This document shows, piece by piece, positions 1 through 12,964 of a stretch of 64,000 bases of DNA (position 1 is its first letter; the number at the start of each line of letters is the position of its first letter). The stretch spans positions 858,673 to 922,672 of the forward strand of contig NZ_CP035282.1 in NCBI RefSeq assembly GCF_004103715.1. The letters are read 5' to 3'. Source of the DNA: Acidilutibacter cellobiosedens (GTDB lineage Bacteria > Bacillota > Clostridia > Tissierellales > Acidilutibacteraceae). The notes under the pieces are model-generated. The model was not told where the DNA came from, ran no database searches, and saw only the letters and a program-made list of their open reading frames with translations. The position numbers were made by a program, and so were the translations under genes.

Positions 1-8
1 AGGCTTTT

Positions 9-644
9 TTATTTATAATTTAAGCTTATGACTTTTTCAGTCTCTAAAAAGGCCGAGTCTACATCAATGTTATTTGATGAAATTTTTCTCCCATTTAATT
101 CCTTTAAAAAATTTTTTTCATCAGTTATTGGGAAATCAATTTCGGGAGTTTTAAAATGCATGGGGATTGTCAGTTTTGGATTTAATTGCTTTACCACTTT
201 TACAGCTTCTTCATTATTAATAGTATAATATCCTCCTACAGGAATGAATAAGACATCTACTTTGCCTATTTCTTCTAATTGCTTGTCTGTAAGAGTATGG
301 CCTAAATCGCCCAGATGGCATAATTTAATACCATCCATATTTATCAGAAATACAATATTTTTCCCCCTTTTAGTCCCATAAACGTTATCATGGAAAGTCC
401 TGACACCCTTTATTATAATATCCTTTACATTATATTCCTTAGGTTTATCTATTATTTTAAAGTCACCTTTTATAGCTTTGAAATAGTTGTGATCATAATG
501 GGAGTGAGAAGAAGTTACAATATCAGCTTCTATGTCTAAAGGAGAATACCCTACAGTTGGATCAAAGGGGTCTGTGACAACAACAATACCTTTATTAGAT
601 GTTATTTTAAAACATGAATGACCAAACCATTTTATGTTTATCAA
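9..644 (-). CDS. UPF0173-type metallo-beta-lactamase-fold metal-dependent hydrolase
   Basis: This is a small single-domain MBL-fold protein of 211 residues, close to the usual length for the UPF0173/YtkL group. Its N-terminus carries the WFGHSCF strand and an SHSHYDHN metal-binding motif (HxHxDH type), followed by a later GDLGH and an IPMHF histidine, which together make a dinuclear metal site. Family members are cytoplasmic hydrolases whose substrates are mostly unknown. The reading frame is open to a TTG at 659, but GGAGGTG lies inside that extension and sits about 8 bases before a second TTG at 644, so I place the start there. It stands alone, transcribed leftward from a promoter at 684-712. 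Confidence 0.85.
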   Translation of the reverse strand: MINIKWFGHSCFKITSNKGIVVVTDPFDPTVGYSPLDIEADIVTSSHSHYDHNYFKAIKGDFKIIDKPKEYNVKDIIIKGVRTFHDNVYGTKRGKNIVFLINMDGIKLCHLGDLGHTLTDKQLEEIGKVDVLFIPVGGYYTINNEEAVKVVKQLNPKLTIPMHFKTPEIDFPITDEKNFLKELNGRKISSNNIDVDSAFLETEKVISLNYK

Positions 645-683
645 ACTTAACACCTCCAACTAATGTATTTTTAATTGATTTTA

Positions 684-712
684 ATTATATCATTGAACTT
701 GACTTTCTTCAA
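684..712 (-). promoter_or_regulatory. Sigma-A-type promoter for the MBL-fold gene
   Basis: On the minus strand TTGAAG (707-712) is separated by 17 bases from a perfect TATAAT (684-689). It lies 40 bases upstream of the TTG start of the hydrolase. Confidence 0.6.
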
Positions 713-848
713 TAGAAATAGGCAGAGCTTGCAATAAATTGAACTTTATTATATAGTGATTATAAGTATTTAAAAAAAAGAAATGACTTTATTACAATAA
801 CATAGTAATTTATAAAAAATATTCATAAATAGAAAATGAAAAGGTTTT

Positions 849-877
849 TCGACAAAAATGTAGAATATTATTATAAT
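849..877 (+). promoter_or_regulatory. Promoter for the yerC-like gene
   Basis: TCGACA (849-854), 17 bases, then TATAAT (872-877), ending 19 bases before the ATG of the YerC-like gene, with an AAGGGGG ribosome-binding site between. Confidence 0.55.
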
Positions 878-896
878 AAACAAGGGGGAATTTATT

Positions 897-1208
897 ATGA
901 CTTATGATTCCAAAATTAAAAGCAAGCAAGCGGATTTGTTTTTTGATGCAATTCTGAAACTTGAAAATTTGGAAGAATGTTATCGTTTTTTTGAAGACAT
1001 TTGCACGGTAAAAGAAGTTCAGTCCATTTCCCAAAGATTTAAAGTAGCAAAATTACTGCGTATGAATAAGACCTATAATGAAATTGAAAAGGAAACGGGG
1101 GCCAGTACAGCAACTATTAGCAGAATAAATAGATCGTTAAATTATGGTTGCGATGGATATGACATTGTATTTGAACGTATGGGAGTTCCTTCGAAAGAGA
1201 AAAGGTGA
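897..1208 (+). CDS. YerC/YecD-family TrpR-like transcriptional regulator
   Basis: The 103-residue protein matches the YerC family, a TrpR-fold DNA-binding group of Firmicutes. The C-terminal half holds the helix-turn-helix, with a typical KTYNEIEKETGASTATISR recognition segment at about residues 58-76 followed by INRSLNYG. The N-terminal helices would form the dimer core. The DNA targets are unknown. It has its own promoter and terminator, so it is a single-gene unit. In Bacillus, yerC also sits upstream of pcrA-ligA and gatCAB, as here, which supports the assignment. Confidence 0.85.
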   Translation: MTYDSKIKSKQADLFFDAILKLENLEECYRFFEDICTVKEVQSISQRFKVAKLLRMNKTYNEIEKETGASTATISRINRSLNYGCDGYDIVFERMGVPSKEKR

Positions 1209-1213
1209 CATGA

Positions 1214-1270
1214 TCCCACCTGTATACTCGCTAAGTGAGTAAAGAAGTTGCAGGTGGGAGTATTTTTTAT
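1214..1270 (+). terminator. Rho-independent terminator after the yerC-like gene
   Basis: Arms TCCCACCTG (1214-1222) and CAGGTGGGA (1251-1259) pair perfectly, with a small secondary hairpin in the loop, followed by a T-rich run. Confidence 0.8.
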
Positions 1271-1290
1271 ATATAGCAGTTGACTGTTAT

Positions 1291-1320
1291 TTGACGAAGC
1301 TGTGATATAATAAATATAAT
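1291..1320 (+). promoter_or_regulatory. Candidate promoter for the hut cluster
   Basis: TTGACG (1291-1296), 18-base spacer, TATAAT (1315-1320), about 140 bases before hutH. The long leader between shows no clear riboswitch or terminator that I can recognise. Confidence 0.5.
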
Positions 1321-1458
1321 CTATAGATCATATTTAGATGGTGGAGATAAGGGATAACGGTTTCAATTTATTATTTTAAAATAAGATATATTTATATTAT
1401 GAGGGAAATTTTTTGAGACCAATTTTAAATATTGTGATAATTTAAGGAGGGAATGTGA

Positions 1459-2994
1459 ATGAAAGAAATTGTTTTAACCGGCAATGATTTAACATTAGAA
1501 CAGTTGGTATTGGCAGCAAGGGAAGGGTGGAAGGTATCCTTAAGTAAAGAAGCCGAAAAAAATGTTTTATCATCAAGAAAAATAATAGACGATATAGTGG
1601 AAAATGAGAAAGTGGTATACGGAGTAACTACCGGATTTGGGGAATTTTGCAATGTTAATATATCCAAGGGAGATTGTAAGACATTACAAGAGAATCTTAT
1701 TCGTTCTCATGCCTGCGGTTACGGTCCTTATTTTTCCACAGATATTGTGCGGGCTATAATGGTTACAAGAGCTAATGCTTTAGCAAAAGGGTATTCCGGG
1801 ATTAGGATAGAAACTCTGAATACTCTTATAAAAATGTTGAATGAGGGGGTTCATCCGTTAATTCCTGAAAAAGGTTCTTTAGGTGCATCCGGTGATTTAG
1901 CACCTTTAGCTCATATGGTTTTACCAATGCTTGGACTTGGAGAAGCAGAATATAAAGGAAAGCATATGACGGGTAAGGAGGCTATGGAAAAAGGCGGGAT
2001 ACCAACAATAGAATTAGATGCAAAAGAAGGCCTTGCATTAATTAATGGAACTCAGGTATTAACTTCCACAGGCGCCTTAGCGGTTTATGACGGGATAAAA
2101 TTGTTAAAGATAAGTGATATCGCGGCGGCATTGACTATAGAGGCATTGAGAGGAATAACAGATGCTTTTGATGAGAGAATCCATATAATAAGAGGCCATA
2201 AAGGGCAGCTTAAGACTGCAAGAAATATATTAAAGTTAGTAAAAGGAAGTACCTATGTAACAAGGCAGGGAGAATTAAGAGTACAGGATGCGTATTCTTT
2301 AAGATGTGTACCTCAGGTTCATGGAGCTTGCAAGGACACTATAGATTATGTACAAGAGAAAGTTGAAACAGAGTTGAATGCCGTTACGGATAATCCCATA
2401 ATCACAAAAGAAGGAGATGTAATATCGGGGGGCAATTTCCATGGAGAACCTATGGCTGTAGCATTTGATTTCTTAGGAATCGGAGGAGCAGAGATAGGGA
2501 ATATTTCTGAAAGGAGACTGGAAAGACTTATAAATCATCAATTAAACGATTTGCCTGCATTTTTAACAAAGGATGGAGGATTGAGTTCAGGGTTTATGAT
2601 TACTCAATATGCGGTAGCAGCATTAGTATCTGAAAATAAAATACTTGCTCATCCTGCCTCTGTAGATTCTATACCGTCTTCGGCTAATCAGGAAGATATT
2701 GTAAGTATGGGGACTATCGCAGCAAGAAAAGCAAGGGATATAATAAACAATGTAAAGAGGATATTGGCTACAGAAGTGATGGCAGCATGTCAAGCTATAG
2801 ATTTTAGAAAGGACGAAGGGTTTGAACTTGGAGAGGGTACTAAAGAAGCATATAAGGTAATAAGAGGTGCAGTAAAATTTATAGAAAAGGACAGCGACAT
2901 AGAAATGTACAAAGAACTTGACAAGGTTACGGACCTTATAGACAGCGGAAAAATATTGAAAGCCGTTGAAGAAAAAGTAGAATTGGAATATTGA
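1459..2994 (+). CDS. hutH: Histidine ammonia-lyase
   Basis: HutH removes ammonia from L-histidine to give urocanate, the first step of histidine breakdown in the cytoplasm. The 511-residue length is normal for the family. The GSLGASGDLAPLAHM block contains Ala143-Ser144-Gly145, which cyclise to the MIO electrophile; the YGVTTGFG segment near residue 54 and the later QDAYSLRC and SANQEDIVSMG blocks are also conserved HAL signatures that separate it from other MIO lyases. AAGGAGG sits 9 bases before the ATG. It is the first gene of a run that ends with hutI, so histidine can be taken all the way to glutamate by products of this cluster. Confidence 0.97.
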   Translation: MKEIVLTGNDLTLEQLVLAAREGWKVSLSKEAEKNVLSSRKIIDDIVENEKVVYGVTTGFGEFCNVNISKGDCKTLQENLIRSHACGYGPYFSTDIVRAIMVTRANALAKGYSGIRIETLNTLIKMLNEGVHPLIPEKGSLGASGDLAPLAHMVLPMLGLGEAEYKGKHMTGKEAMEKGGIPTIELDAKEGLALINGTQVLTSTGALAVYDGIKLLKISDIAAALTIEALRGITDAFDERIHIIRGHKGQLKTARNILKLVKGSTYVTRQGELRVQDAYSLRCVPQVHGACKDTIDYVQEKVETELNAVTDNPIITKEGDVISGGNFHGEPMAVAFDFLGIGGAEIGNISERRLERLINHQLNDLPAFLTKDGGLSSGFMITQYAVAALVSENKILAHPASVDSIPSSANQEDIVSMGTIAARKARDIINNVKRILATEVMAACQAIDFRKDEGFELGEGTKEAYKVIRGAVKFIEKDSDIEMYKELDKVTDLIDSGKILKAVEEKVELEY

Positions 2995-3068
2995 TGAAGT
3001 CTTTTGGAAAAATGATATAATAAAGTTAAAATGAAAAAGATTATTTACCTAAAATGAGGAGGAAAGAA

Positions 3069-3968
3069 ATGTCTAAGTTAGTTGAATGTGTTCCAAATTT
3101 CAGCGAAGGAAGAAACAACGATGTTATAGAGAAAATAGTTGAAGAGGTAAGGAAGGTTAAAGAAGTTAAACTATTGGATTATTCATCAGATGAAGACCAT
3201 AACAGAACTGTAGTTACAATGATCGGCTCTCCAGAAAAGGTAAAAGAGGCAGTTATAAATGCATCAAAGGTTGCAATTGAGCTTATAGATATGACTAAAC
3301 ATCATGGAGGCCACCCGAGGATGGGTGCTGTAGATGTGGTGCCTTTTACTCCTGTTTCAGATATAACCATGGCAGAATGTGTTGAATTAGCAAAAGAAGT
3401 AGGAAAGACAATAGGAGATCTGAAAATCCCCGTTTATTTGTACGAGGAGGCGGCAACTAAACCTGAAAGAAAAAATTTAGCTGATATAAGGAAAGGACAA
3501 TACGAAGGATTCTTTGAAAAAATTAAAAGAGAGGAATGGAAACCGGATTTCGGTCCTCAGATCATGAATGAAAAAAGTGGATGTACAGCAGTAGGAGCAA
3601 GAGTGCCATTAGTGGCATTTAATGTAAATTTAGATACGGATGACTTAAAGATAGCTACTGCCATAGCTAAAAAGGTGAGATTTATTGGCGGAGGATTGAG
3701 ATTTGTAAAGGCTATCGGACTAAAATTAGAGGAAAGAAATATAACCCAGGTTTCAATGAATTTGGTTAATTATGAAAAGACTTCTGTATACAGAGCTTTT
3801 GAAATGGTTAAGATGGAAGCGCGAAGATATGGAGTAAATGTGGTAGGAAGCGAAGTAATAGGAACAGTTCCGATGAAGGCATTGCTGGATTGTGCTGAAT
3901 ATTATCTGCAGGTTGAAAATTTTGACATCAATCAAGTATTGGAAAAAAGGCTTCTTAATTCTAAATAA
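3069..3968 (+). CDS. ftcD: Glutamate formiminotransferase
   Basis: This protein moves the formimino group of N-formimino-L-glutamate to tetrahydrofolate, giving glutamate and 5-formimino-THF. It corresponds to the N-terminal half of animal FTCD; here transferase and cyclodeaminase are separate proteins. Signatures are the N-terminal ECVPNFSEGR, the HNRTVVTMIG block and HHGGHPRMGAVDVVPF, which carries the active-site histidine. The frame is open from 3054, but GAGGAGG falls within that stretch, so the ATG at 3069 is the start, giving 299 residues. Its presence explains why no formimidoylglutamase is needed in this cluster. Confidence 0.95.
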   Translation: MSKLVECVPNFSEGRNNDVIEKIVEEVRKVKEVKLLDYSSDEDHNRTVVTMIGSPEKVKEAVINASKVAIELIDMTKHHGGHPRMGAVDVVPFTPVSDITMAECVELAKEVGKTIGDLKIPVYLYEEAATKPERKNLADIRKGQYEGFFEKIKREEWKPDFGPQIMNEKSGCTAVGARVPLVAFNVNLDTDDLKIATAIAKKVRFIGGGLRFVKAIGLKLEERNITQVSMNLVNYEKTSVYRAFEMVKMEARRYGVNVVGSEVIGTVPMKALLDCAEYYLQVENFDINQVLEKRLLNSK

Positions 3969-3991
3969 TGATATATGGAGGATTTGAGTAT

Positions 3992-4609
3992 ATGTTTAAG
4001 GAAATGAGTATTAAAAAATTTATGGATGAAACCTCATCAGACTCACCCGCTCCTGGGGGAGGAAGCATTGCGGCATTGAATGGGGCTTCGGCGGCTGCCT
4101 TAATACAAATGGTTGCCAATTTGACCTTAGGTAAAAAAGGATACGAGAATGTTCAAAAAGAAATGGAAGAGATAAAAAAAACAGCACAAGATTATAAAGA
4201 AAAATTTATCAATTATATAGATGAAGATGCAAATTCTTTTAACAGTATAATGGCAGCTTTCAAGCTTCCTAAGAATACCGATGAGGAAAAGAATGAGAGA
4301 AAAAATATCATTCAGGAATCCTTTAAAAAGGCGGCATTGGTTCCGTTAAATGTGGCAAAGGATGCTTATGAACTGTTTTTTTTAGCGGAGAAGGTAGTAC
4401 TGAAAGGTAATAAAAATGCCGTAACAGATGGTGCGGTGGCTGCCCTCTCGGCAAGGACCGCAGTTATTTCCGCATTATATAATGTTAAAATAAATTTAGG
4501 TTCCATAAAAGATGAAAAATTTACAGAAGCTGTGAGAAGAGATGTATGTGAATTGGAATCAAAAGTTAATGATAAGGAGAGGGAAATACTATCAAAAGTT
4601 AATTTATAG
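3992..4609 (+). CDS. fchA: Formimidoyltetrahydrofolate cyclodeaminase
   Basis: The 205-residue protein releases ammonia from 5-formimino-THF to give 5,10-methenyl-THF, feeding one-carbon units to the folate pool. The family marker is the N-terminal DSPAPGGGSIAALNGASAAAL segment with its glycine-rich loop and all-helical fold. An in-frame ATG at 3968 overlaps the ftcD stop, but GGAGG at 3976-3980 favours the ATG at 3992. Immediately downstream of ftcD, so the two activities are coupled in one transcript. Confidence 0.93.
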   Translation: MFKEMSIKKFMDETSSDSPAPGGGSIAALNGASAAALIQMVANLTLGKKGYENVQKEMEEIKKTAQDYKEKFINYIDEDANSFNSIMAAFKLPKNTDEEKNERKNIIQESFKKAALVPLNVAKDAYELFFLAEKVVLKGNKNAVTDGAVAALSARTAVISALYNVKINLGSIKDEKFTEAVRRDVCELESKVNDKEREILSKVNL

Positions 4610-4648
4610 CATATTAAATAAATATTTATTAATGAGGAAGGTGTAAAA

Positions 4649-6655
4649 ATGATTAAAATAAAACTTGATGATTATCTTCCGGAGATGCCTAAATTTGTCG
4701 AAGGTATAAGAAGAGCACCGGACAGGGGATTTCATTTGACTAAGTCTCAAACAGAAACTGCATTAAAGAATGCATTGAGATATGTTCCTGAAAAATATCA
4801 TGAACAATTAATCCCGGAATTTTTAAATGAGTTAACAACAAGAGGCAGAATTTACGGATACAGGTTCAGACCGGAAGGCAGAATTTATGGTAAGCCCATT
4901 GACGAGTATGAGGGCAACTGCATTGAAGGAAGGGCTTTTCAGGTTATGATTGATAATAACTTGGATTTTGATGTGGCTTTATATCCCTATGAACTTGTTA
5001 CTTATGGGGAAACAGGAAGTGTTTGTCAAAATTGGATGCAGTACAGGCTGATAAAAAAATATTTAAGTGTAATGACTCAGGATCAGACTCTTGTACTGGA
5101 ATCGGGACATCCCCTTGGTTTATTTAAGTCGAGACCAGAATCGCCAAGAGTAATAATTACAAACGCTTTAATGGTTGGAATGTTTGACAATATGAAAGAT
5201 TGGGAAATTGCTGAAGAGATGGGAGTTGCCAATTATGGACAGATGACTGCCGGAGGATGGATGTATATAGGGCCTCAAGGAATAGTCCATGGAACTTATA
5301 ATACCATATTGAACGCAGGAAGATTAAAATTGGGGATTCCCAATGACGGAGATTTAAGAGGAAAGCTGTTTGTTACGTCCGGTCTCGGGGGAATGAGCGG
5401 AGCTCAGGGCAAAGCAACGGAAATAGCTCATGGAGTAGGTATAATAGCGGAAGTTGATAAATCCAGAATAGATACTCGCCTCAAACAAGGATGGGTAAAA
5501 AAGTGCTCTTCCGATTTGAAAGAAGTATTTTCATGGGCAGATGAATCTTTAAAGAAAAAGGAGCCTATGTCCATAGCTTATCTTGGAAATATAGTTGATC
5601 TGCTTAAATATGTGGTAGATAATAACATACATGTAGATCTTCTTTCCGATCAGACGTCATGCCATAATGCTCATGAAGGAGGATATTGTCCTGAAGGAAT
5701 AACATTTGAAGAGAGAACGAGGCTTTTGGCCAAAAATCCGGAAAAATTTGTAAAATTAGTTGACAGCACCTTAAGGCATCATTTTAAGTTGATTAAGGTT
5801 TTAACAGAAAGAGGAGTCTATTTCTTTGATTACGGAAATTCTTTTATGAAGGCCGTATATGATGCGGGCATCAAGGAAATATCAAAAAATGGCGTGGATG
5901 AAAAAGACGGATTCATATGGCCTTCCTATGTAGAGGATATAATGGGACCCCTTCTTTTCGATTATGGATATGGCCCATTCAGGTGGGTATGCCTAAGCGG
6001 AAAGCACGAGGATTTGATAAAAACCGATCATGCCGCTATGGAATGTATTGATTTTAACAGAAGATATCAGGATAGGGATAATTATAATTGGATAAAAAAT
6101 GCGGAAAAAAATAAGATGGTAGTGGGAACTCAAGCAAGAATATTATATCAGGATGCGGAAGGCAGGATAAGAATAGCTCTTAAATTTAACGATCTGGTAC
6201 GAAAGGGAGAAATAGGTCCTGTAATGATAGGAAGAGACCATCATGATGTATCTGGAACTGATTCCCCATTTAGGGAGACTTCAAATATTAAAGACGGAAG
6301 CAATGTCATGGCAGATATGGCTGTTCAATGTTATGCAGGAAACGCTGCAAGAGGTATGAGTTTGGTTTCTCTCCATAATGGCGGCGGGGTAGGAATAGGT
6401 AAGGCAGTAAACGGAGGATTTGGATTGGTACTTGATGGAAGTTATAGAGTAGATGAAGTGATCAAGTCAGCTATATTGTGGGATGTTATGAGCGGAGTTG
6501 CAAGACGATCTTGGGCAAGAAATGAACATTCCATGGAAACAGCCGCTAAATTTAATAAAGATAATGAAGGTAAAGGCCATATTACAATTCCTTATTTGAC
6601 AGATGAAAAAATGATTAAAAATGCTGTAGAAGATATATTTGAAAAGTTAAAATAA
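4649..6655 (+). CDS. hutU: Urocanate hydratase (urocanase), long form
   Basis: Urocanase adds water to urocanate to give 4-imidazolone-5-propanoate using tightly bound NAD+. The TSGLGGMSGAQGKA stretch is the family's NAD-binding glycine-rich loop, and the DQTSCHNAHEGGYCP region carries the conserved cysteine area. At 668 residues it is about 110 longer than the well-studied enzymes of Pseudomonas and Bacillus (about 555), a size class seen in some anaerobes. It lies 40 bases after fchA with GAGGAAGG before the ATG. A hairpin follows the gene and may partly separate it from hutI. Confidence 0.93.
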   Translation: MIKIKLDDYLPEMPKFVEGIRRAPDRGFHLTKSQTETALKNALRYVPEKYHEQLIPEFLNELTTRGRIYGYRFRPEGRIYGKPIDEYEGNCIEGRAFQVMIDNNLDFDVALYPYELVTYGETGSVCQNWMQYRLIKKYLSVMTQDQTLVLESGHPLGLFKSRPESPRVIITNALMVGMFDNMKDWEIAEEMGVANYGQMTAGGWMYIGPQGIVHGTYNTILNAGRLKLGIPNDGDLRGKLFVTSGLGGMSGAQGKATEIAHGVGIIAEVDKSRIDTRLKQGWVKKCSSDLKEVFSWADESLKKKEPMSIAYLGNIVDLLKYVVDNNIHVDLLSDQTSCHNAHEGGYCPEGITFEERTRLLAKNPEKFVKLVDSTLRHHFKLIKVLTERGVYFFDYGNSFMKAVYDAGIKEISKNGVDEKDGFIWPSYVEDIMGPLLFDYGYGPFRWVCLSGKHEDLIKTDHAAMECIDFNRRYQDRDNYNWIKNAEKNKMVVGTQARILYQDAEGRIRIALKFNDLVRKGEIGPVMIGRDHHDVSGTDSPFRETSNIKDGSNVMADMAVQCYAGNAARGMSLVSLHNGGGVGIGKAVNGGFGLVLDGSYRVDEVIKSAILWDVMSGVARRSWARNEHSMETAAKFNKDNEGKGHITIPYLTDEKMIKNAVEDIFEKLK

Positions 6656-6660
6656 TGAAT

Positions 6661-6703
6661 AGGACTTTACATCATACTTAATGTATGGTGTAAGGTCCTA
6701 TTT
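6661..6703 (+). terminator. Hairpin between hutU and hutI
   Basis: Arms of 17 bases (6661-6677 and 6683-6699, pairing with two G-T wobbles) with a 5-base loop, followed by ATTTTAA. It could be a partial terminator or an RNA-stability element, because hutI starts only 26 bases later. Confidence 0.6.
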
Positions 6704-6728
6704 TAAACTATAATTGGTAGGTGAAAAG

Positions 6729-7991
6729 ATGAAAAAAGGAAATATTTTGATAAAAAATGCTTCCCAAATTGTTACATGCAGTGGGAACAAGGCTAAATTC
6801 GGGAAGGACATGTCCGATATTCACATAATTGAGAACGGAAGCGTGGTAATAGAAGAAGGGCTAATTAAAGCAGCAGGAAAGACAGAGGACATTCTGAGCA
6901 AATATGATGAAAATAATTATGAGGTTTTAAATCTGGAAAACAAATGTGTATTGCCGGGTTTTGTGGATTCCCATACCCATTTTGTATTCGGAGGATACAG
7001 AGAAGAAGAATTCTCCTGGAGGCTTAAGGGTGACAGCTATATGGATATAATGAACAGAGGAGGAGGCATTGCCAATACTGTCAAAGCTACAAGAGAAGCT
7101 TCAAGAGGAGAACTTATAGGCTTAGGAAAGAAAAGATTGGATTCCATGCTGCATTTTGGAGTAACGACGGTGGAAGGGAAAAGCGGATACGGATTGGATT
7201 ATGATACGGAAATAAAACAGTTGGAAGTTATGAAGGAACTTAATGATATCCATCCGGTGGATGTAGTATCAACGTTTTTGGGTGCCCATGCTGTTCCCGC
7301 TGAATATAAAGGAAAGCAGAATGATTATATAGATTTTATGATAGAGAAAGTAATGCCCTATGTAGCGGAAAACGAATTAGCGGAATTCTGTGATGTTTTC
7401 TGTGAAGAAGGAGTTTTCTCCGTAGAAGAATCAAGAAAAATTCTTTTAGAGGCAAAAGAGTTGGGAATGAAATTAAAAATTCATGCAGATGAAATAGCTT
7501 CTCTTGGAGGAGCAGAGCTGGGTGCAGAATTGGGAACCGTCTCTGCAGATCATCTTCTCCATGCTTCCGATAAGGGAATAAAAGATATGGCTGAAAGAAA
7601 AGTTGTAAGTACACTGCTTCCGACGACGGCTTTTTGTTTAAGGGAGCCGTTTGCCAAGGGTAGATATATGATAGATAATGGCTGTGGAGTAGCATTGGCA
7701 ACTGATTTCAACCCGGGAAGCGGTTTTACCAATTCGATACCCCTTATCTTTGCTTTATCTGCCATATACATGAATATGACAATAGAAGAAACAATTACAG
7801 CCATGACTATAAACGGAGCGGCAGCCTTAGACAGGGCAGATACCATAGGCAGCATAGATGTTGGCAAAAAAGGAGATTTGGTTGTATTGGAATATCCTTC
7901 TTATAAATTTCTTCCTTATAACACAGGAGTTAATATAGTGGAGAAAGTTATAAAGAATGGAGTATTGGTTTATAGTAATGGAATAAAGTAA
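6729..7991 (+). CDS. hutI: Imidazolonepropionase
   Basis: HutI opens the ring of 4-imidazolone-5-propanoate to N-formimino-L-glutamate, the substrate of ftcD. It belongs to the amidohydrolase superfamily: VDSHTHFVFGG gives metal ligands His82 and His84, KIHADEI gives a further metal histidine, SADHLLH the next, and ATDFNPG the catalytic aspartate. Length 420 fits the family. The frame opens at a TTG at 6714, but TAGGTG lies inside that extension 5 bases before the ATG at 6729, which I take as the start. Confidence 0.95.
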   Translation: MKKGNILIKNASQIVTCSGNKAKFGKDMSDIHIIENGSVVIEEGLIKAAGKTEDILSKYDENNYEVLNLENKCVLPGFVDSHTHFVFGGYREEEFSWRLKGDSYMDIMNRGGGIANTVKATREASRGELIGLGKKRLDSMLHFGVTTVEGKSGYGLDYDTEIKQLEVMKELNDIHPVDVVSTFLGAHAVPAEYKGKQNDYIDFMIEKVMPYVAENELAEFCDVFCEEGVFSVEESRKILLEAKELGMKLKIHADEIASLGGAELGAELGTVSADHLLHASDKGIKDMAERKVVSTLLPTTAFCLREPFAKGRYMIDNGCGVALATDFNPGSGFTNSIPLIFALSAIYMNMTIEETITAMTINGAAALDRADTIGSIDVGKKGDLVVLEYPSYKFLPYNTGVNIVEKVIKNGVLVYSNGIK

Positions 7992-8096
7992 TATAAAAAG
8001 ATATTATTAGTTTATTTACCATAATGTTTATTTTTATCCTTTAAAATGATATAATTATTTTAAGGGATAAAATTTTTTGTTAGAAGGAGAATGAAA

Positions 8097-8558
8097 ATGA
8101 AAGCGTTAATTGTTTATTCATCTTTTCATCATTTTAACACAAAAAAGGTTGCCGAAAGGATATCCGCCGCATTGGATGGAAAGCTGATAAAGGATGTTGA
8201 TTTTGACAACGGTATGATAGGGGATTACGATTTAATCGGCTTTGGCTCAGGAATATATGCGGGAAAATATCATAAAAACATGAGAAATATAATTGAGAAT
8301 GCGGACTTGAAGGGCAAAAATGTTTTTGTATTTTCCACGAGAGGAGGAGGAAATACTAACTGCAACGATCCTGCTATAAAATCTTTAAAGGAAAAGGGAG
8401 CAAATGTCTTAGGCGAATTTAGCTGTACCGGGTATGATACATTTTTTATATTTAAATTGTGGGGAGGATTTGCCAAGGGACATCCTGATGAAGAAGATTT
8501 AAAAAACGCAGAAAAATTTGCTCATACCATTTCAGACAAATTCAATAATATAAACTAA
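8097..8558 (+). CDS. Flavodoxin-family protein
   Basis: The 153-residue protein begins KALIVYSSFHHFNTKKVAERI, where the YSSFHHFNTKK loop occupies the FMN phosphate-binding position of flavodoxins. GFGSGIYAGKYHKN and VFSTRGGGNTNC correspond to the two other flavin-contacting loops. It is therefore a short-chain flavodoxin or flavodoxin-like electron carrier in the cytoplasm; its partner is unknown. ATG at 8091 abuts the AAGGAG site, so the ATG at 8097 with 7-base spacing is preferred. It is monocistronic, with a strong terminator after it. Confidence 0.8.
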   Translation: MKALIVYSSFHHFNTKKVAERISAALDGKLIKDVDFDNGMIGDYDLIGFGSGIYAGKYHKNMRNIIENADLKGKNVFVFSTRGGGNTNCNDPAIKSLKEKGANVLGEFSCTGYDTFFIFKLWGGFAKGHPDEEDLKNAEKFAHTISDKFNNIN

Positions 8559-8562
8559 TTTT

Positions 8563-8597
8563 AAAAAGGGATTTTCAATAAGGAAAATCCCTTTTTC
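8563..8597 (+). terminator. Strong terminator after the flavodoxin gene
   Basis: AAAAGGGATTTTC (8563-8575) pairs with GAAAATCCCTTTT (8583-8595), followed by T residues. Confidence 0.85.
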
Positions 8598-8701
8598 CTA
8601 TGGAAAAGTCTTTTTTAACTAATATGTTAAGAAAGATAATATATGATATAATAATTTAGAAAAATAATTTCCGAGATATTTTAGGGAAAGGTGGAAATGA
8701 T

Positions 8702-12870
<4,169 letters not shown>

Positions 12871-12964
12871 TTAATACGGATGAATTATTGATTTTTTGTA
12901 TAATATAATATATAGTTATATTTAGTTATAACACATATAAAAGTCAAAATTGGGAGGAATAAAA

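Noticed and set aside
3000-3040. TATAAT between hutH and ftcD as an internal promoter
   Set aside because: No acceptable -35 at 16-18 bases; spacing to the nearest TTGATG is 19 and overlaps the hutH stop.
7336-7867. Two minus-strand frames inside hutI
   Set aside because: Shadows of hutI; no start signals or recognisable protein.
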